Position numbers and translations under genes: made by a program. This document shows, piece after piece, positions 41,878-50,429 of a stretch of DNA of 64,000 nucleotides. The stretch covers positions 84,119-148,118 of the forward strand of contig NZ_JAMHFY010000013.1 in the NCBI RefSeq assembly GCF_023897015.1, written 5' to 3'. This stretch comes from Desulfosporosinus nitroreducens. GTDB taxonomy: Bacteria > Bacillota > Desulfitobacteriia > Desulfitobacteriales > Desulfitobacteriaceae. Numbering within the stretch: the first letter of the stretch is position 1; each line of letters opens with the position of its first letter. The notes under the pieces were generated by a model that saw only the letters and a list, made by a program, of their open reading frames with translations, was not told where the DNA came from and made no database searches.

Positions 41878-43260
41878 GTGAAGCTTTGGGGCGGACGTTT
41901 TGAAAAAAGTACAGAGGGATTGGTGGAAGACTTTCATTCCTCAATTCGTTTCGATCAACGCCTGTACAAACAAGATATTCAAGGAAGTATAGCCCATGCA
42001 AGAATGCTTGGGAAGGTCGGAGTTATCTCTGAAGTGGAAGCAAACCAATTGATACAGGGGTTGACTGGAATACTAGAAGACATTCAAGCGGGAAAAGTGG
42101 AGTTTGAGATTGGTGCTGAAGACATTCATATGAATGTCGAGAAGCTTTTAACCGAGCGGATTGGGCCCGTAGGAAAAAAACTGCATACGGGACGCAGTCG
42201 AAATGATCAGGTTGCTTTAGATTTAAGACTCTTTTTAAAAAGTGAAATCGATCAAACTAAGAACCTGGCAGAACAGCTAATTCAAACTCTTCTCCTATTA
42301 TCAGAAGAGCATCTTGAAACATGGATGCCTGGGTATACTCATTTGCAAAAGGCACAGCCTATTACGCTGGCGCATCATCTGATGGCCTACGTGCAAATGT
42401 TTTTACGTGACTTGGGTCGACTTAAAGATACACGGAAACGGTTAAATATATCCCCACTGGGTTCAGGCGCTATGGCTGGAACGACGTTTCCACTTGACCG
42501 AGAGCAAGTGGCCATAGAACTGGGATTAGATGGAGTCACCTTAAACAGTCTCGACGGAGTGAGCGATCGGGATTTTGCGCTGGAATTTTTAGCAAGCGCG
42601 TCGATCCTCATGATGCATTTGAGCCGACTGTGTGAAGAACTGGTTATTTGGTCCAGCGGTGAATTTCAGTTTATCTCGATGGATGACGGGTATTCAACTG
42701 GGTCCAGTATCATGCCTCAAAAGAAAAATCCTGATGTTGCAGAATTAGTGAGGGGAAAAACCGGACGCGTTTATGGTGATTTAGTAGCGCTCCTAACCGT
42801 TATGAAAGGGCTTCCGCTAGCTTATAACAAAGATATGCAAGAAGATAAAGAACAGGTCTTTGATGCAGTGGATACAATTCAAAAATGCTTATTAGTTGTA
42901 GAACCAATGATAAGGACTATGCAGGTAAATCGGGATACGATGGCCTTTGGGGCAAAAGGCGGGTTTACCAATGCCACAGATTTGGCAGATTACATGGCTA
43001 AGAAAGGGGTACCCTTCCGGGAAGCTCATGAGTTAGTCGGGCGCATAGTTTTACAGTGCAGCAAAAAAGGAATTGGCTTGGAAGACTTAAGTTTAAGCGA
43101 CTACCAGGAACTCTCCCAAATTTTTGAAGAGGATCTGTTTAGATCGATTGGAATCGAATATTGCGTTCGTGCTCGAAAGATTACAGGCGGCCCTTCACCA
43201 GAAACTGTTGCTGAGGCTATTAAGGTTAGTCGTAAAGCTTTAGAAAACTTGCTTTGGTAG
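41878..43260 (+). CDS. argH: Argininosuccinate lyase
   Basis: Releases arginine and fumarate in the final step. It has 460 residues from GTG 41878 after GGGAGATG; MKLWGGRFEKS is the family N-terminus, so the ATG at 41860 is not used. The signature GSSIMPQKKNPDV carries the mobile catalytic loop, and HTGRSRNDQVALD is the earlier substrate motif. Confidence 0.97.
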   Translation: MKLWGGRFEKSTEGLVEDFHSSIRFDQRLYKQDIQGSIAHARMLGKVGVISEVEANQLIQGLTGILEDIQAGKVEFEIGAEDIHMNVEKLLTERIGPVGKKLHTGRSRNDQVALDLRLFLKSEIDQTKNLAEQLIQTLLLLSEEHLETWMPGYTHLQKAQPITLAHHLMAYVQMFLRDLGRLKDTRKRLNISPLGSGAMAGTTFPLDREQVAIELGLDGVTLNSLDGVSDRDFALEFLASASILMMHLSRLCEELVIWSSGEFQFISMDDGYSTGSSIMPQKKNPDVAELVRGKTGRVYGDLVALLTVMKGLPLAYNKDMQEDKEQVFDAVDTIQKCLLVVEPMIRTMQVNRDTMAFGAKGGFTNATDLADYMAKKGVPFREAHELVGRIVLQCSKKGIGLEDLSLSDYQELSQIFEEDLFRSIGIEYCVRARKITGGPSPETVAEAIKVSRKALENLLW

Positions 43261-43494
43261 GGGGTTTACTGACTTAGGTTACTAGGTCTTGAACTAAACG
43301 AATATTATGTCGAACGGAATAAACTGAATAATTGTTAATAGAGGATATGCGCGGAAAATAAGTCTTAACTTGGAATTGTGTACTTAAAAGGAGTATTCAT
43401 ACCGGTATGGGGTTTTAGAAAAGTCTGTATCATGCACCATCAAAGGATATAAACCAATGCTTTTCAACAGAATGAGGATAATAACTGTGTACAG

Positions 43495-43589
43495 TGTGGA
43501 TAAACCTGTGGATAAGGTCGAAAATCAATGTATTTATGGTGGATAAGCATGGGATGGAAAGTGGACAATTAGACTTTTCTTGTGGATAA
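43495..43589 (+). promoter_or_regulatory. Cluster of DnaA boxes
   Basis: TGTGGATAA, the complement of the consensus DnaA box TTATCCACA, occurs at 43495-43503, 43507-43515 and 43581-43589. A one-mismatch copy (GGTGGATAA) is at 43538-43546. All share one orientation, and the first two start 12 bp apart. Neighbouring genes (argH, pncB) are not those of oriC. It is a candidate non-origin DnaA-binding cluster, which in Bacillus can titrate DnaA. Confidence 0.65.
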
Positions 43590-43629
43590 CTATTTTTCTT
43601 GTACGCGAAAATCCGACATAAAAACACAA

Positions 43630-43662
43630 AAACCTAAAGCAAGGCCTTTAGGTTTCCTTTTA
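43630..43662. terminator. Hairpin, possible bidirectional terminator
   Basis: AAACCTAAAG (43630-43639) pairs perfectly with CTTTAGGTTT (43646-43655), followed by CCTTTTAT. No gene ends close by, so it may end a short transcript from the DnaA-box region or the long argH 3' UTR. Confidence 0.6.
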
Positions 43663-43924
43663 TATCTAGGATAAAGTAAAAGTTTACCCGTTGCCAGTCA
43701 GGAAAATATCACTTTTTTTGCTAGTATAAATTTGACTTAGACTAGTGCTGTCGGTCCTTTTTTGTAGGCATAGAACGTGTCAAGTATCTTTATTTTTAGC
43801 ATAAAGCAGGAAAATCCTGCATAAAGGTCGAAATTCTCACGCATGATTTTAAAAAGATATTGCATCCTATAGTATATAGAATTAAATCGAACTATGTTTG
43901 AGAGTACGAAGCGAGGCATAATCA

Positions 43925-45397
43925 ATGGAAAACCGAACAATGCTCACAGATCTTTATCAATTAACTATGATGCAGGGTTATTTAGTTAATGGTTGTCAGA
44001 ATAAAGAGGCAGTATTTGATGTCTACTTTCGCTCGTTGCCGTTTAAAGGAGGATATGCTTTGGCGGCAGGGCTTGAACAAGTCGTTGAATATATTGAGAA
44101 CCTCACCTTTGGGGAAGAGGATTTGAAGTATTTGAGAAGTCTAAACTTATTTAACGAGGAGTTTATTAGTGAGCTAAGTAACTTTCGCTTCACGGGAGAC
44201 GTCGATGCGATTCCAGAGGGGACTCCTGTCTTTCCGTATGAACCGCTATTGCGTGTTAAAGGGCGTATTTTTGAAACTCAGTTGCTGGAGACTACTATTC
44301 TTAACTTAGTTAATTTTGAAACGCTCATTGCTACAAAAGCCTCCCGTGTAGTCACTGCAGCAGATGGAGGTCCAGTGATGGAGTTTGGCTTGCGGAGAGC
44401 CCAAGGCCCAGACGCAGGGGTCCTAGGCGCAAGGGCAGCCTTCATCGGTGGATGTCAATCTACCTCCAATGTCTTAGCAGGGATGCGTTATGGTATCCCT
44501 GTGGCTGGAACCCAGGCGCACAGTTGGATTCAATGTTTTCCAACAGAATTGGAAGCATTTCGAGCCTATGCCCATACTTTTCCGGATCTTTGTTTGTTGC
44601 TTGTAGATACATACAATGTCCTCAAATCTGGAGTACCCAACGCGATTAAAGTAGGGCTTGAGCTTGAGGCAGAAGGGCATCATTTCCTAGGTATTCGTCT
44701 GGACAGTGGAGATTTAACGTATTTGTCTAAAGAAGCCCGTCGAATGCTTGATGAAGCAGGACTTAAGAATGCTATTATTGTTGCATCAAATGATTTAGAT
44801 GAGGAAACTATCTTCGCCATTCGAGCTCAAGGGGCAGCGATTAATTCCTGGGGCGTTGGAACGAATCTCATTACATCCAAGGATAACCCTTCTTTAGGGG
44901 GGGTCTACAAACTGGCCGCTGAAGGAGAACCGGGTAATTTCCATCCTCGTTTGAAGGTCTCGGAAAACATTACTAAGATCACTAATCCTGGAATTAAGAA
45001 AGTTGTGCGCTTTTACGATAGAGCAGGCAAAGCTATGGCAGATCTTATTGCCCTGGAAGATGAAGTTTTTGAAGAAGATAAACCGCTGATAATTTTCGAT
45101 CCTATTCAGACGTGGAAAAGAAAGACATTGAAAAATTTCCGAACCAAAGAACTCTTGAAGCCTGTTTTTAGAGATGGAAAACGAGTGTATGCCTTACCGA
45201 ATCTGAAAGAAATTCAACTTTATGCTCGAAAAGAATTAGACTCTTTCTGGGATGAAGTGAAACGATTGACGAATCCCCACCGCTATATTGTAGATCTGTC
45301 GACCAATCTCTTTGAGTTAAAACAACAATTACTTTTGACGATTCACAATGATATTAAAGAAACGAACAAGGAGTGGAGTAAGAATGTGGACAGATAA
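43925..45397 (+). CDS. pncB: Nicotinate phosphoribosyltransferase
   Basis: First step of NAD salvage, from nicotinate and PRPP to nicotinate mononucleotide. It has 490 residues with LTDLYQLTMMQGY at the start, EFGLRRAQGPDAG and the GVGTNL phosphate-binding region. It overlaps nadE by 14 nt. The first gene of an NAD cluster. Confidence 0.94.
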   Translation: MENRTMLTDLYQLTMMQGYLVNGCQNKEAVFDVYFRSLPFKGGYALAAGLEQVVEYIENLTFGEEDLKYLRSLNLFNEEFISELSNFRFTGDVDAIPEGTPVFPYEPLLRVKGRIFETQLLETTILNLVNFETLIATKASRVVTAADGGPVMEFGLRRAQGPDAGVLGARAAFIGGCQSTSNVLAGMRYGIPVAGTQAHSWIQCFPTELEAFRAYAHTFPDLCLLLVDTYNVLKSGVPNAIKVGLELEAEGHHFLGIRLDSGDLTYLSKEARRMLDEAGLKNAIIVASNDLDEETIFAIRAQGAAINSWGVGTNLITSKDNPSLGGVYKLAAEGEPGNFHPRLKVSENITKITNPGIKKVVRFYDRAGKAMADLIALEDEVFEEDKPLIIFDPIQTWKRKTLKNFRTKELLKPVFRDGKRVYALPNLKEIQLYARKELDSFWDEVKRLTNPHRYIVDLSTNLFELKQQLLLTIHNDIKETNKEWSKNVDR

Positions 45398-46157
45398 TGA
45401 ATTATCAGCACGAATTGATCAAACAGTGGAATGGTTGCAAAAAAAAGTTACCGAAGCCAACGCTAAGGGAGTAGTGGTGGGAATCTCTGGGGGGGTAGAC
45501 TCTGCTGTAGTCGCGGGGCTCTGCAGTCGAGCATTTCCGGAAAATTGCATTGGAGTAGTTATGCCCAGTCATTCTAATCCAGATGATACAGAAGATGCAT
45601 TATGGATTGCAGAGGGCTTCGAAATAAGAACAATAGAGGTAAACCTGAGCGGTGCCCATACACAGGTCATGGGGCAAGTCAAGAAGGGCTTGGAAAGTAT
45701 AAGCTGTAATTTAGTGGCTGAAAAGATGAGCCAAGGGAATTTGAAGGCTCGTTTGCGTATGTCCACACTGTATGCCGTGGCTAATGCCATGAATTATATG
45801 GTAGTAGGAACGGACAATGCCCCTGAAAGCTACACTGGATATTTCACTAAATATGGTGACGGCGGTGTCGATCTCTTGCCGATCAGTTCACTCACTAAGA
45901 CAGAAGTGCGCGCTTGGGCGAGGATGTTGGGATTGCCAATGAGAATTGCTACCCGTGTACCGACTGCGGGACTGTGGCCGGGTCAGACAGATGAATCTGA
46001 ACTAGGAATTACCTATGATCAGATAGATCGCTATCTGCTGGGGGAAGAGGTCTCGCCTGAAGTTCAAGAACGTATTGAGTCTCTCCATCGTCAGAGTGAA
46101 CATAAACGTAATATGCCGCCAAGCCTTGAGCTTCCGAAACTTGAGAGGTTAGATTAA
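45384..46157 (+). CDS. nadE: NAD synthetase, ammonia-type
   Basis: Amidates deamido-NAD to NAD. It has 257 residues with the PP-loop GISGGVDSAVVAG and the TDNAPESYTGYFTKYGDGG segment. No nitrilase domain is present, so it uses ammonia. ATG 45384 follows AAGGAGTGGAG; the ATG at 45348 is upstream of that site. Confidence 0.94.
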   Translation: MWTDNELSARIDQTVEWLQKKVTEANAKGVVVGISGGVDSAVVAGLCSRAFPENCIGVVMPSHSNPDDTEDALWIAEGFEIRTIEVNLSGAHTQVMGQVKKGLESISCNLVAEKMSQGNLKARLRMSTLYAVANAMNYMVVGTDNAPESYTGYFTKYGDGGVDLLPISSLTKTEVRAWARMLGLPMRIATRVPTAGLWPGQTDESELGITYDQIDRYLLGEEVSPEVQERIESLHRQSEHKRNMPPSLELPKLERLD

Positions 46158-46158
46158 C

Positions 46159-46722
46159 GTGCGTATAGGAGTAGACATTGACGGAGTAATTTCCGATAGC
46201 TATCCAATTTGGTTACAGGAGTTAAATCGCCACTACGGTAAGAATATACCGTTCATCGACGATTATAATATGCATGTAGCTTTTGATGTAACAACTGAGG
46301 ATATGAACGACTTTTTCGAGACTAATATAGAACGTTTGCTCATGATGCCAGAACCTGTACCTGGCGCAAAAGAAGGGATAGAAACTCTTCTTCAGGAAGG
46401 ACATGAAGTAATTTATATCACAGCCCGAACCCCTGAACAAAAGGATCTCACAGTACGCTGGTTTGCGTTAAGAGAAATCCATCATAAGCATGTGCTCTTC
46501 ACAGGGTTTGGCAGTAAGGTGGACTTCGTTAAAGAATGGGGAATCGAGGCGTTTATCGAAGATTACCAAGTAAATGCTAAATTAATAGCGGAATGCGGGG
46601 TGCCAGTGTTTCTATTAAATGCAAGTTATAATCAAGAAGAGCTTCCTCCAGGCATTACCCGTTGCCATAGTTGGGAGGAAATAATTACAGGCATACAAGA
46701 ACTCTGCCCGAAAAATCTTTAA
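46159..46722 (+). CDS. HAD-family 5'-nucleotidase (NT5C-like)
   Basis: A 187-residue HAD phosphatase. The nucleophile motif is DIDGVISDS (residues 6-14). Motif II is YITART, and Lys/Asp motifs follow (FGSKVDFVKEWG, FIEDYQ). It resembles the PF06941 deoxyribonucleotidase group. It starts at GTG one base after nadE, so it belongs to the NAD operon. It may trim nucleotides in salvage; the substrate is not known. Confidence 0.8.
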   Translation: MRIGVDIDGVISDSYPIWLQELNRHYGKNIPFIDDYNMHVAFDVTTEDMNDFFETNIERLLMMPEPVPGAKEGIETLLQEGHEVIYITARTPEQKDLTVRWFALREIHHKHVLFTGFGSKVDFVKEWGIEAFIEDYQVNAKLIAECGVPVFLLNASYNQEELPPGITRCHSWEEIITGIQELCPKNL

Positions 46723-46726
46723 CGTT

Positions 46727-46778
46727 TAAAAGGCCTTTCGCCACTTTATTTTGAAGTGTGTGAAAGGCCTTTGTTTTA
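46727..46778. terminator. Bidirectional terminator between the nucleotidase and murC
   Basis: AAAGGCCTTTC and GAAAGGCCTTT form the base and CACTT/AAGTG continues the stem after a small internal loop. TTTTA follows on the plus side. The flanking genes converge here. Confidence 0.85.
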
Positions 46779-46792
46779 TCATAAATCTAATA

Positions 46793-48145
46793 TTAACTAA
46801 CGATTTCTAATCCCACTTTGTAGATATCCCCAGCCCCTAAAGTAAGGACGAGATCCTCGGGTGCGAGAGTTTCATTAAGATAGAGCTTAATGTCATCCAA
46901 CGTTCCAATGTAGCGGGCCTGAATACCTTGCTTTAAGATCATTTCGGCTAGATTTGGGGCAGAAACAGTGTAATGATCAAGTTCTCGGGCTGAGGCAAAG
47001 ATATCTGCAATAACAACTTCGTCTGCCCCCTGAAAAGCTTGCGAGAACTCAAGCAAGAGTTTTTCCGTTCGGCTAAAAGTATGAGGTTGGAAAATAGCAC
47101 GGATGCGACGATCAGGGAAAGAAAGGCGAGCCCCCTCTAATGTCGTGCGAATTTCTGTTGGGTGATGGGCATAGTCATCAACGATTAGGGCCCCATTTGT
47201 ATTGCTGCCGACATGTTCAAAACGGCGTTTCGTCCCATTGAATTGGCTCAGACTAGATAAGATTTCTTTAATGGGAATGCCAATTTCATAGCATAGGGCA
47301 ATCGTTGCCAAGGCATTTACAATGTTGTGTCTTCCCGCGACATGGAGATCCAGATCCCCCATATACTGTCCTTTTATAATAATTTTCATAGAGCTCTTTT
47401 CGTCTTTGAACAGGATTTCCGTTGCTCGTATATCTGCAGATTCAGACAGACCAAAAGTCGTGACAGGCGCATCTGATTTAAGGGATTTCCGGTTTGGATC
47501 TTCATCCCATACGTAGATATGACCGTGTTCAGGTACCTTTAAAGCTAGTTCGGCAAATGCAGAGATGACATCCTCGAGATCCTTAAAGTAATCGGGATGA
47601 TCAAATTCTATGTTCGTAATAATTAAATGTTCTGGAGAGTAATTAAGGAAATGGCGTCGATACTCACAAGATTCTGCTAAGAAAAATTCCCCTTTCCCAG
47701 TATGTGCATTTCCACCAATGCTAGGAACATCACTGCCGACAACAATCGTTGGATCGAATCCAGCTTTCAGCATAACAAGGCCCATCATGGCTGTTGTTGT
47801 AGTTTTTCCATGCGTTCCAGTAACACAAATTCCGCGTTTTTTGGCAAGCAAATGCCCAAGATATTGTGCATAACTTAAGACAGGGATATTTAACTCCAAA
47901 GCCCGGGCGATTTCTGGATGCTGATTGGTATAGGCTGCAGAGGTGACCACCAAATCAGCGTTTTCTACGTTGGTCGGAGAAAAACCTAAAACAGGAATAT
48001 TAGCACGTTTTAAGACACTATCTGTATAAAAACTCTCTTCTACATCCGACCCAGTAATAGTTGCCCCGTCAATCTGAGTGCTGATTTGAGCTAAAGCGCT
48101 CATTCCAGTCCCTTTAATACCAACAAAATGAATATGTAATGCCAA
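46793..48145 (-). CDS. murC: UDP-N-acetylmuramate--L-alanine ligase
   Basis: Adds L-Ala to UDP-MurNAc, the first amino acid of the peptidoglycan stem. It has 450 residues with HFVGIKGTGMSALA at the start, the ATP loop [21 protein letters not shown] and QPHTFSRT. The start is TTG 48145, 9 nt after AAAGGGA. A TATAAT hexamer lies upstream on the minus strand. It stands apart from any dcw cluster. Confidence 0.95.
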   Translation of the reverse strand: MALHIHFVGIKGTGMSALAQISTQIDGATITGSDVEESFYTDSVLKRANIPVLGFSPTNVENADLVVTSAAYTNQHPEIARALELNIPVLSYAQYLGHLLAKKRGICVTGTHGKTTTTAMMGLVMLKAGFDPTIVVGSDVPSIGGNAHTGKGEFFLAESCEYRRHFLNYSPEHLIITNIEFDHPDYFKDLEDVISAFAELALKVPEHGHIYVWDEDPNRKSLKSDAPVTTFGLSESADIRATEILFKDEKSSMKIIIKGQYMGDLDLHVAGRHNIVNALATIALCYEIGIPIKEILSSLSQFNGTKRRFEHVGSNTNGALIVDDYAHHPTEIRTTLEGARLSFPDRRIRAIFQPHTFSRTEKLLLEFSQAFQGADEVVIADIFASARELDHYTVSAPNLAEMILKQGIQARYIGTLDDIKLYLNETLAPEDLVLTLGAGDIYKVGLEIVS

Positions 48146-48236
48146 GGCGAATCGTCCCTTTCATGTATAAAACTCTACCCCCCATTATACCCAAACTTTA
48201 AGCAAAAAGTATCATTTTATTTGAGGAAAATTTTTA

Positions 48237-48893
48237 CTAGCGGTTGTTTGGCGAGGGTTTTCGTTCATAACCAGTGACCATTGCTTGAAGACGGCTAATA
48301 TCCTCAGTTAGACTTAGATAAATGTGGACAGGTATTGTCGCAAGAAAATAGATTGTGATAATAAACTTAGTCCATCGAAGTACCTGAAAACCTCCTATTA
48401 ACCGCCAAACCCATATAAGGTGTTCCCCTTGCCAATAAGAAGTCAGTCCGAGAAAACTTGCCAATAGAAAAAGGAGAAACCATGAGAAGTAGATCAATAG
48501 CTGCCCGCTATTATATTTTCTTGCTGGCGGCGGAGAAGAACGCAGGAAGAAATAATAGGCCATAAGTTGAGGGAAATGTTTGAGGTCCTGGATTTTGGGG
48601 ATTAATGAATCATCCCGCCGGATTAGAGCGTCAGCAATACGTATCGCCAAAAATCCCATTGAAAACCAGCCAAAGACTAGATGAGCAGTTAAAACTTTAC
48701 TGAAATTTAAGGCCAAAAAACTTGCAGGTTTATGTAACTGAAGGCCAGTCAAGATTACTACAATTAGACTTGTGGCGAATCCCCAATGGAAGATTCTAAC
48801 CCAAATTGGCTGGGACTGAACAATAGTTCCCTTCACGTTACCTTTCTTAAGTTGTTTCACGAGAGGTTTTCTTAGTTTGACATGGTGTTTCAT
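48237..48893 (-). CDS. [NiFe] hydrogenase cytochrome b subunit
   Basis: Membrane anchor that passes hydrogen-derived electrons to the quinone pool. It has 218 residues with four main hydrophobic spans. Candidate haem His residues are in RIFHWGFATS, LTAHLVFGW and the C-terminal TIPVHIYLSL. It follows the large-subunit gene, the usual order for group 1 enzymes (HyaC/HupC-like). Confidence 0.85.
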   Translation of the reverse strand: MKHHVKLRKPLVKQLKKGNVKGTIVQSQPIWVRIFHWGFATSLIVVILTGLQLHKPASFLALNFSKVLTAHLVFGWFSMGFLAIRIADALIRRDDSLIPKIQDLKHFPQLMAYYFFLRSSPPPARKYNSGQLLIYFSWFLLFLLASFLGLTSYWQGEHLIWVWRLIGGFQVLRWTKFIITIYFLATIPVHIYLSLTEDISRLQAMVTGYERKPSPNNR

Positions 48894-49015
48894 GATTAGC
48901 TACCTTGCCTTTATATCACACATTTGGCCTCTGAATAAGTTTGTAAAATTGAAGAAGTAAGGAGCCTATATTCAAATTAGGGACTGTTAAAGGGAATGTC
49001 CAGCGGAACTCAGGA

Positions 49016-50419
49016 TCAGACTTGGATTTTTAAGGCGTGTACTTTTTCTCCGTCAATAATATGCACACTGCAAGAAAAGCAAGGGTCGAAGGAGCGAATA
49101 ATACGGCCCGCTTCCTTAAGATCATCGGATTGGATTTTTAATCCGAGTAACGATGTTTCCCCGACACTGCGGGTTCCTGTTTCATCACGTGCACCAAAGT
49201 TTATAGCAGAAGGCGTAACGATTTGAAAATGTTTAACTCGCCCATTTTTAACAGCCGCCCAATGCCCTAGGGTTCCGCGCATCGCTTCGTGGAGTCCGAT
49301 GCCTACTCCGGAATCCTGCCCTATTTTTGTATCAAGTGTTTCCGCCCCAGGTTCAAGGCGATTGAGCCACTCCAGAGCAGCTTTGGCGATCTTCTTGGTT
49401 TCAAGTGCGCGTGCCCATGTCCTGGCAAGGGCACCATGTCCTATGACCTCTTCTTTGTTGATAATGGCCCGTGCCAAGGGGCCCGCTTCTACGGGTTGAC
49501 CACGATAGCGAGGAGATTTAACCCAGGTATATCCTTTGGGCTGACTGCGGTCGGGGACTGTATCCTCTTCCATGGGATGGAGAGGACCGTGGGGTTTGTA
49601 CCAAGCACTTGTAACATCTTCCGTGACATGTTTTTCAGAAAAGCTTTCTCGCTTACCTTGAAGAATGACCCCTTGCGGGAAGAGTGTGCTTCCCTCTGGA
49701 TTGGGAAAACCACCGACTGACATATAGTTACCGATCCCTTTTCCAAGGTCAACGTACTCAGGATAGCGCTTCATAATCAGAGTAATATCTGGAAGAAGGA
49801 CATCGTCAATAAAGCCCATGATCTCTATCAAATATCCGCGATAACGATTCACCTTATCAGCATCAACTTCCATACTAGCACCACCGGGAACAAGCCCATG
49901 ACCATGAGGGGCCTTGCCTCCGAAAACCCCGAAAGCAGCATGGGCAACTCGAGATATATCTAAAGCCTTAAAATAGTGTTCGGTCATTTGTGTATCTTCC
50001 TTGCTGGATAAGCGTAGGTCTGCTTCTGAATGGGGAACAAACGGTGCAATATCCGGTCCACGAAAATAATCGGGTAGGGTGAAAAGGTAGATGTGACGAA
50101 GATGGTTTTGGATGAAATCACCGGTGAGGATTAGATTGCGTATTAATTGCCCATTGGGAGGGACATGCATTCCTAAAGCTTGTTCTACTGCGAGGGCGGC
50201 TGTAATAGCATGAGCGGAAGAACATATGCCACAAATGCGCTGGGTATAATAAGGCATATCCATGGCGGAACGTCCAATTAAAATTTGTTCGAACCCTCGA
50301 TAAAGTGTATCGGAAATAAAGGCGTCTTTAATTTCCCCGTCTTCGAGCCAAGCCTCCAGTAACATAGGATTGTGGATTCGAGTCACAGGAAAGATTATTT
50401 TCTTTTCCAGCTTAGTCAC
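49016..50419 (-). CDS. [NiFe] hydrogenase large subunit
   Basis: Carries the Ni-Fe(CN)2CO active site. The L1 motif is RICGIC, and the L2 motif near the C-terminus is DPCFSCSVH, followed by a 14-residue tail. A maturation protease would cut that tail after His. It has 467 residues. GTG 50419 directly touches the upstream AGGA, so spacing is unusual and the true start is uncertain. No hyp or protease genes lie nearby, so maturation must be encoded elsewhere. Confidence 0.93.
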   Translation of the reverse strand: MTKLEKKIIFPVTRIHNPMLLEAWLEDGEIKDAFISDTLYRGFEQILIGRSAMDMPYYTQRICGICSSAHAITAALAVEQALGMHVPPNGQLIRNLILTGDFIQNHLRHIYLFTLPDYFRGPDIAPFVPHSEADLRLSSKEDTQMTEHYFKALDISRVAHAAFGVFGGKAPHGHGLVPGGASMEVDADKVNRYRGYLIEIMGFIDDVLLPDITLIMKRYPEYVDLGKGIGNYMSVGGFPNPEGSTLFPQGVILQGKRESFSEKHVTEDVTSAWYKPHGPLHPMEEDTVPDRSQPKGYTWVKSPRYRGQPVEAGPLARAIINKEEVIGHGALARTWARALETKKIAKAALEWLNRLEPGAETLDTKIGQDSGVGIGLHEAMRGTLGHWAAVKNGRVKHFQIVTPSAINFGARDETGTRSVGETSLLGLKIQSDDLKEAGRIIRSFDPCFSCSVHIIDGEKVHALKIQV

Positions 50420-50429
50420 TCCTAATTTT

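Larger units (their letters stand above)
43261..43924. other. Gene-free stretch between argH and pncB
   Basis: About 660 nt without a supportable gene. It contains the DnaA-box cluster and a hairpin described separately. The rest is AT-rich. Confidence 0.6.

Noticed and set aside
43261..43924. Chromosomal origin (oriC)
   Set aside because: DnaA boxes are present, but there is no dnaA, dnaN or rpmH nearby and no clear AT-rich 13-mer array beside them.
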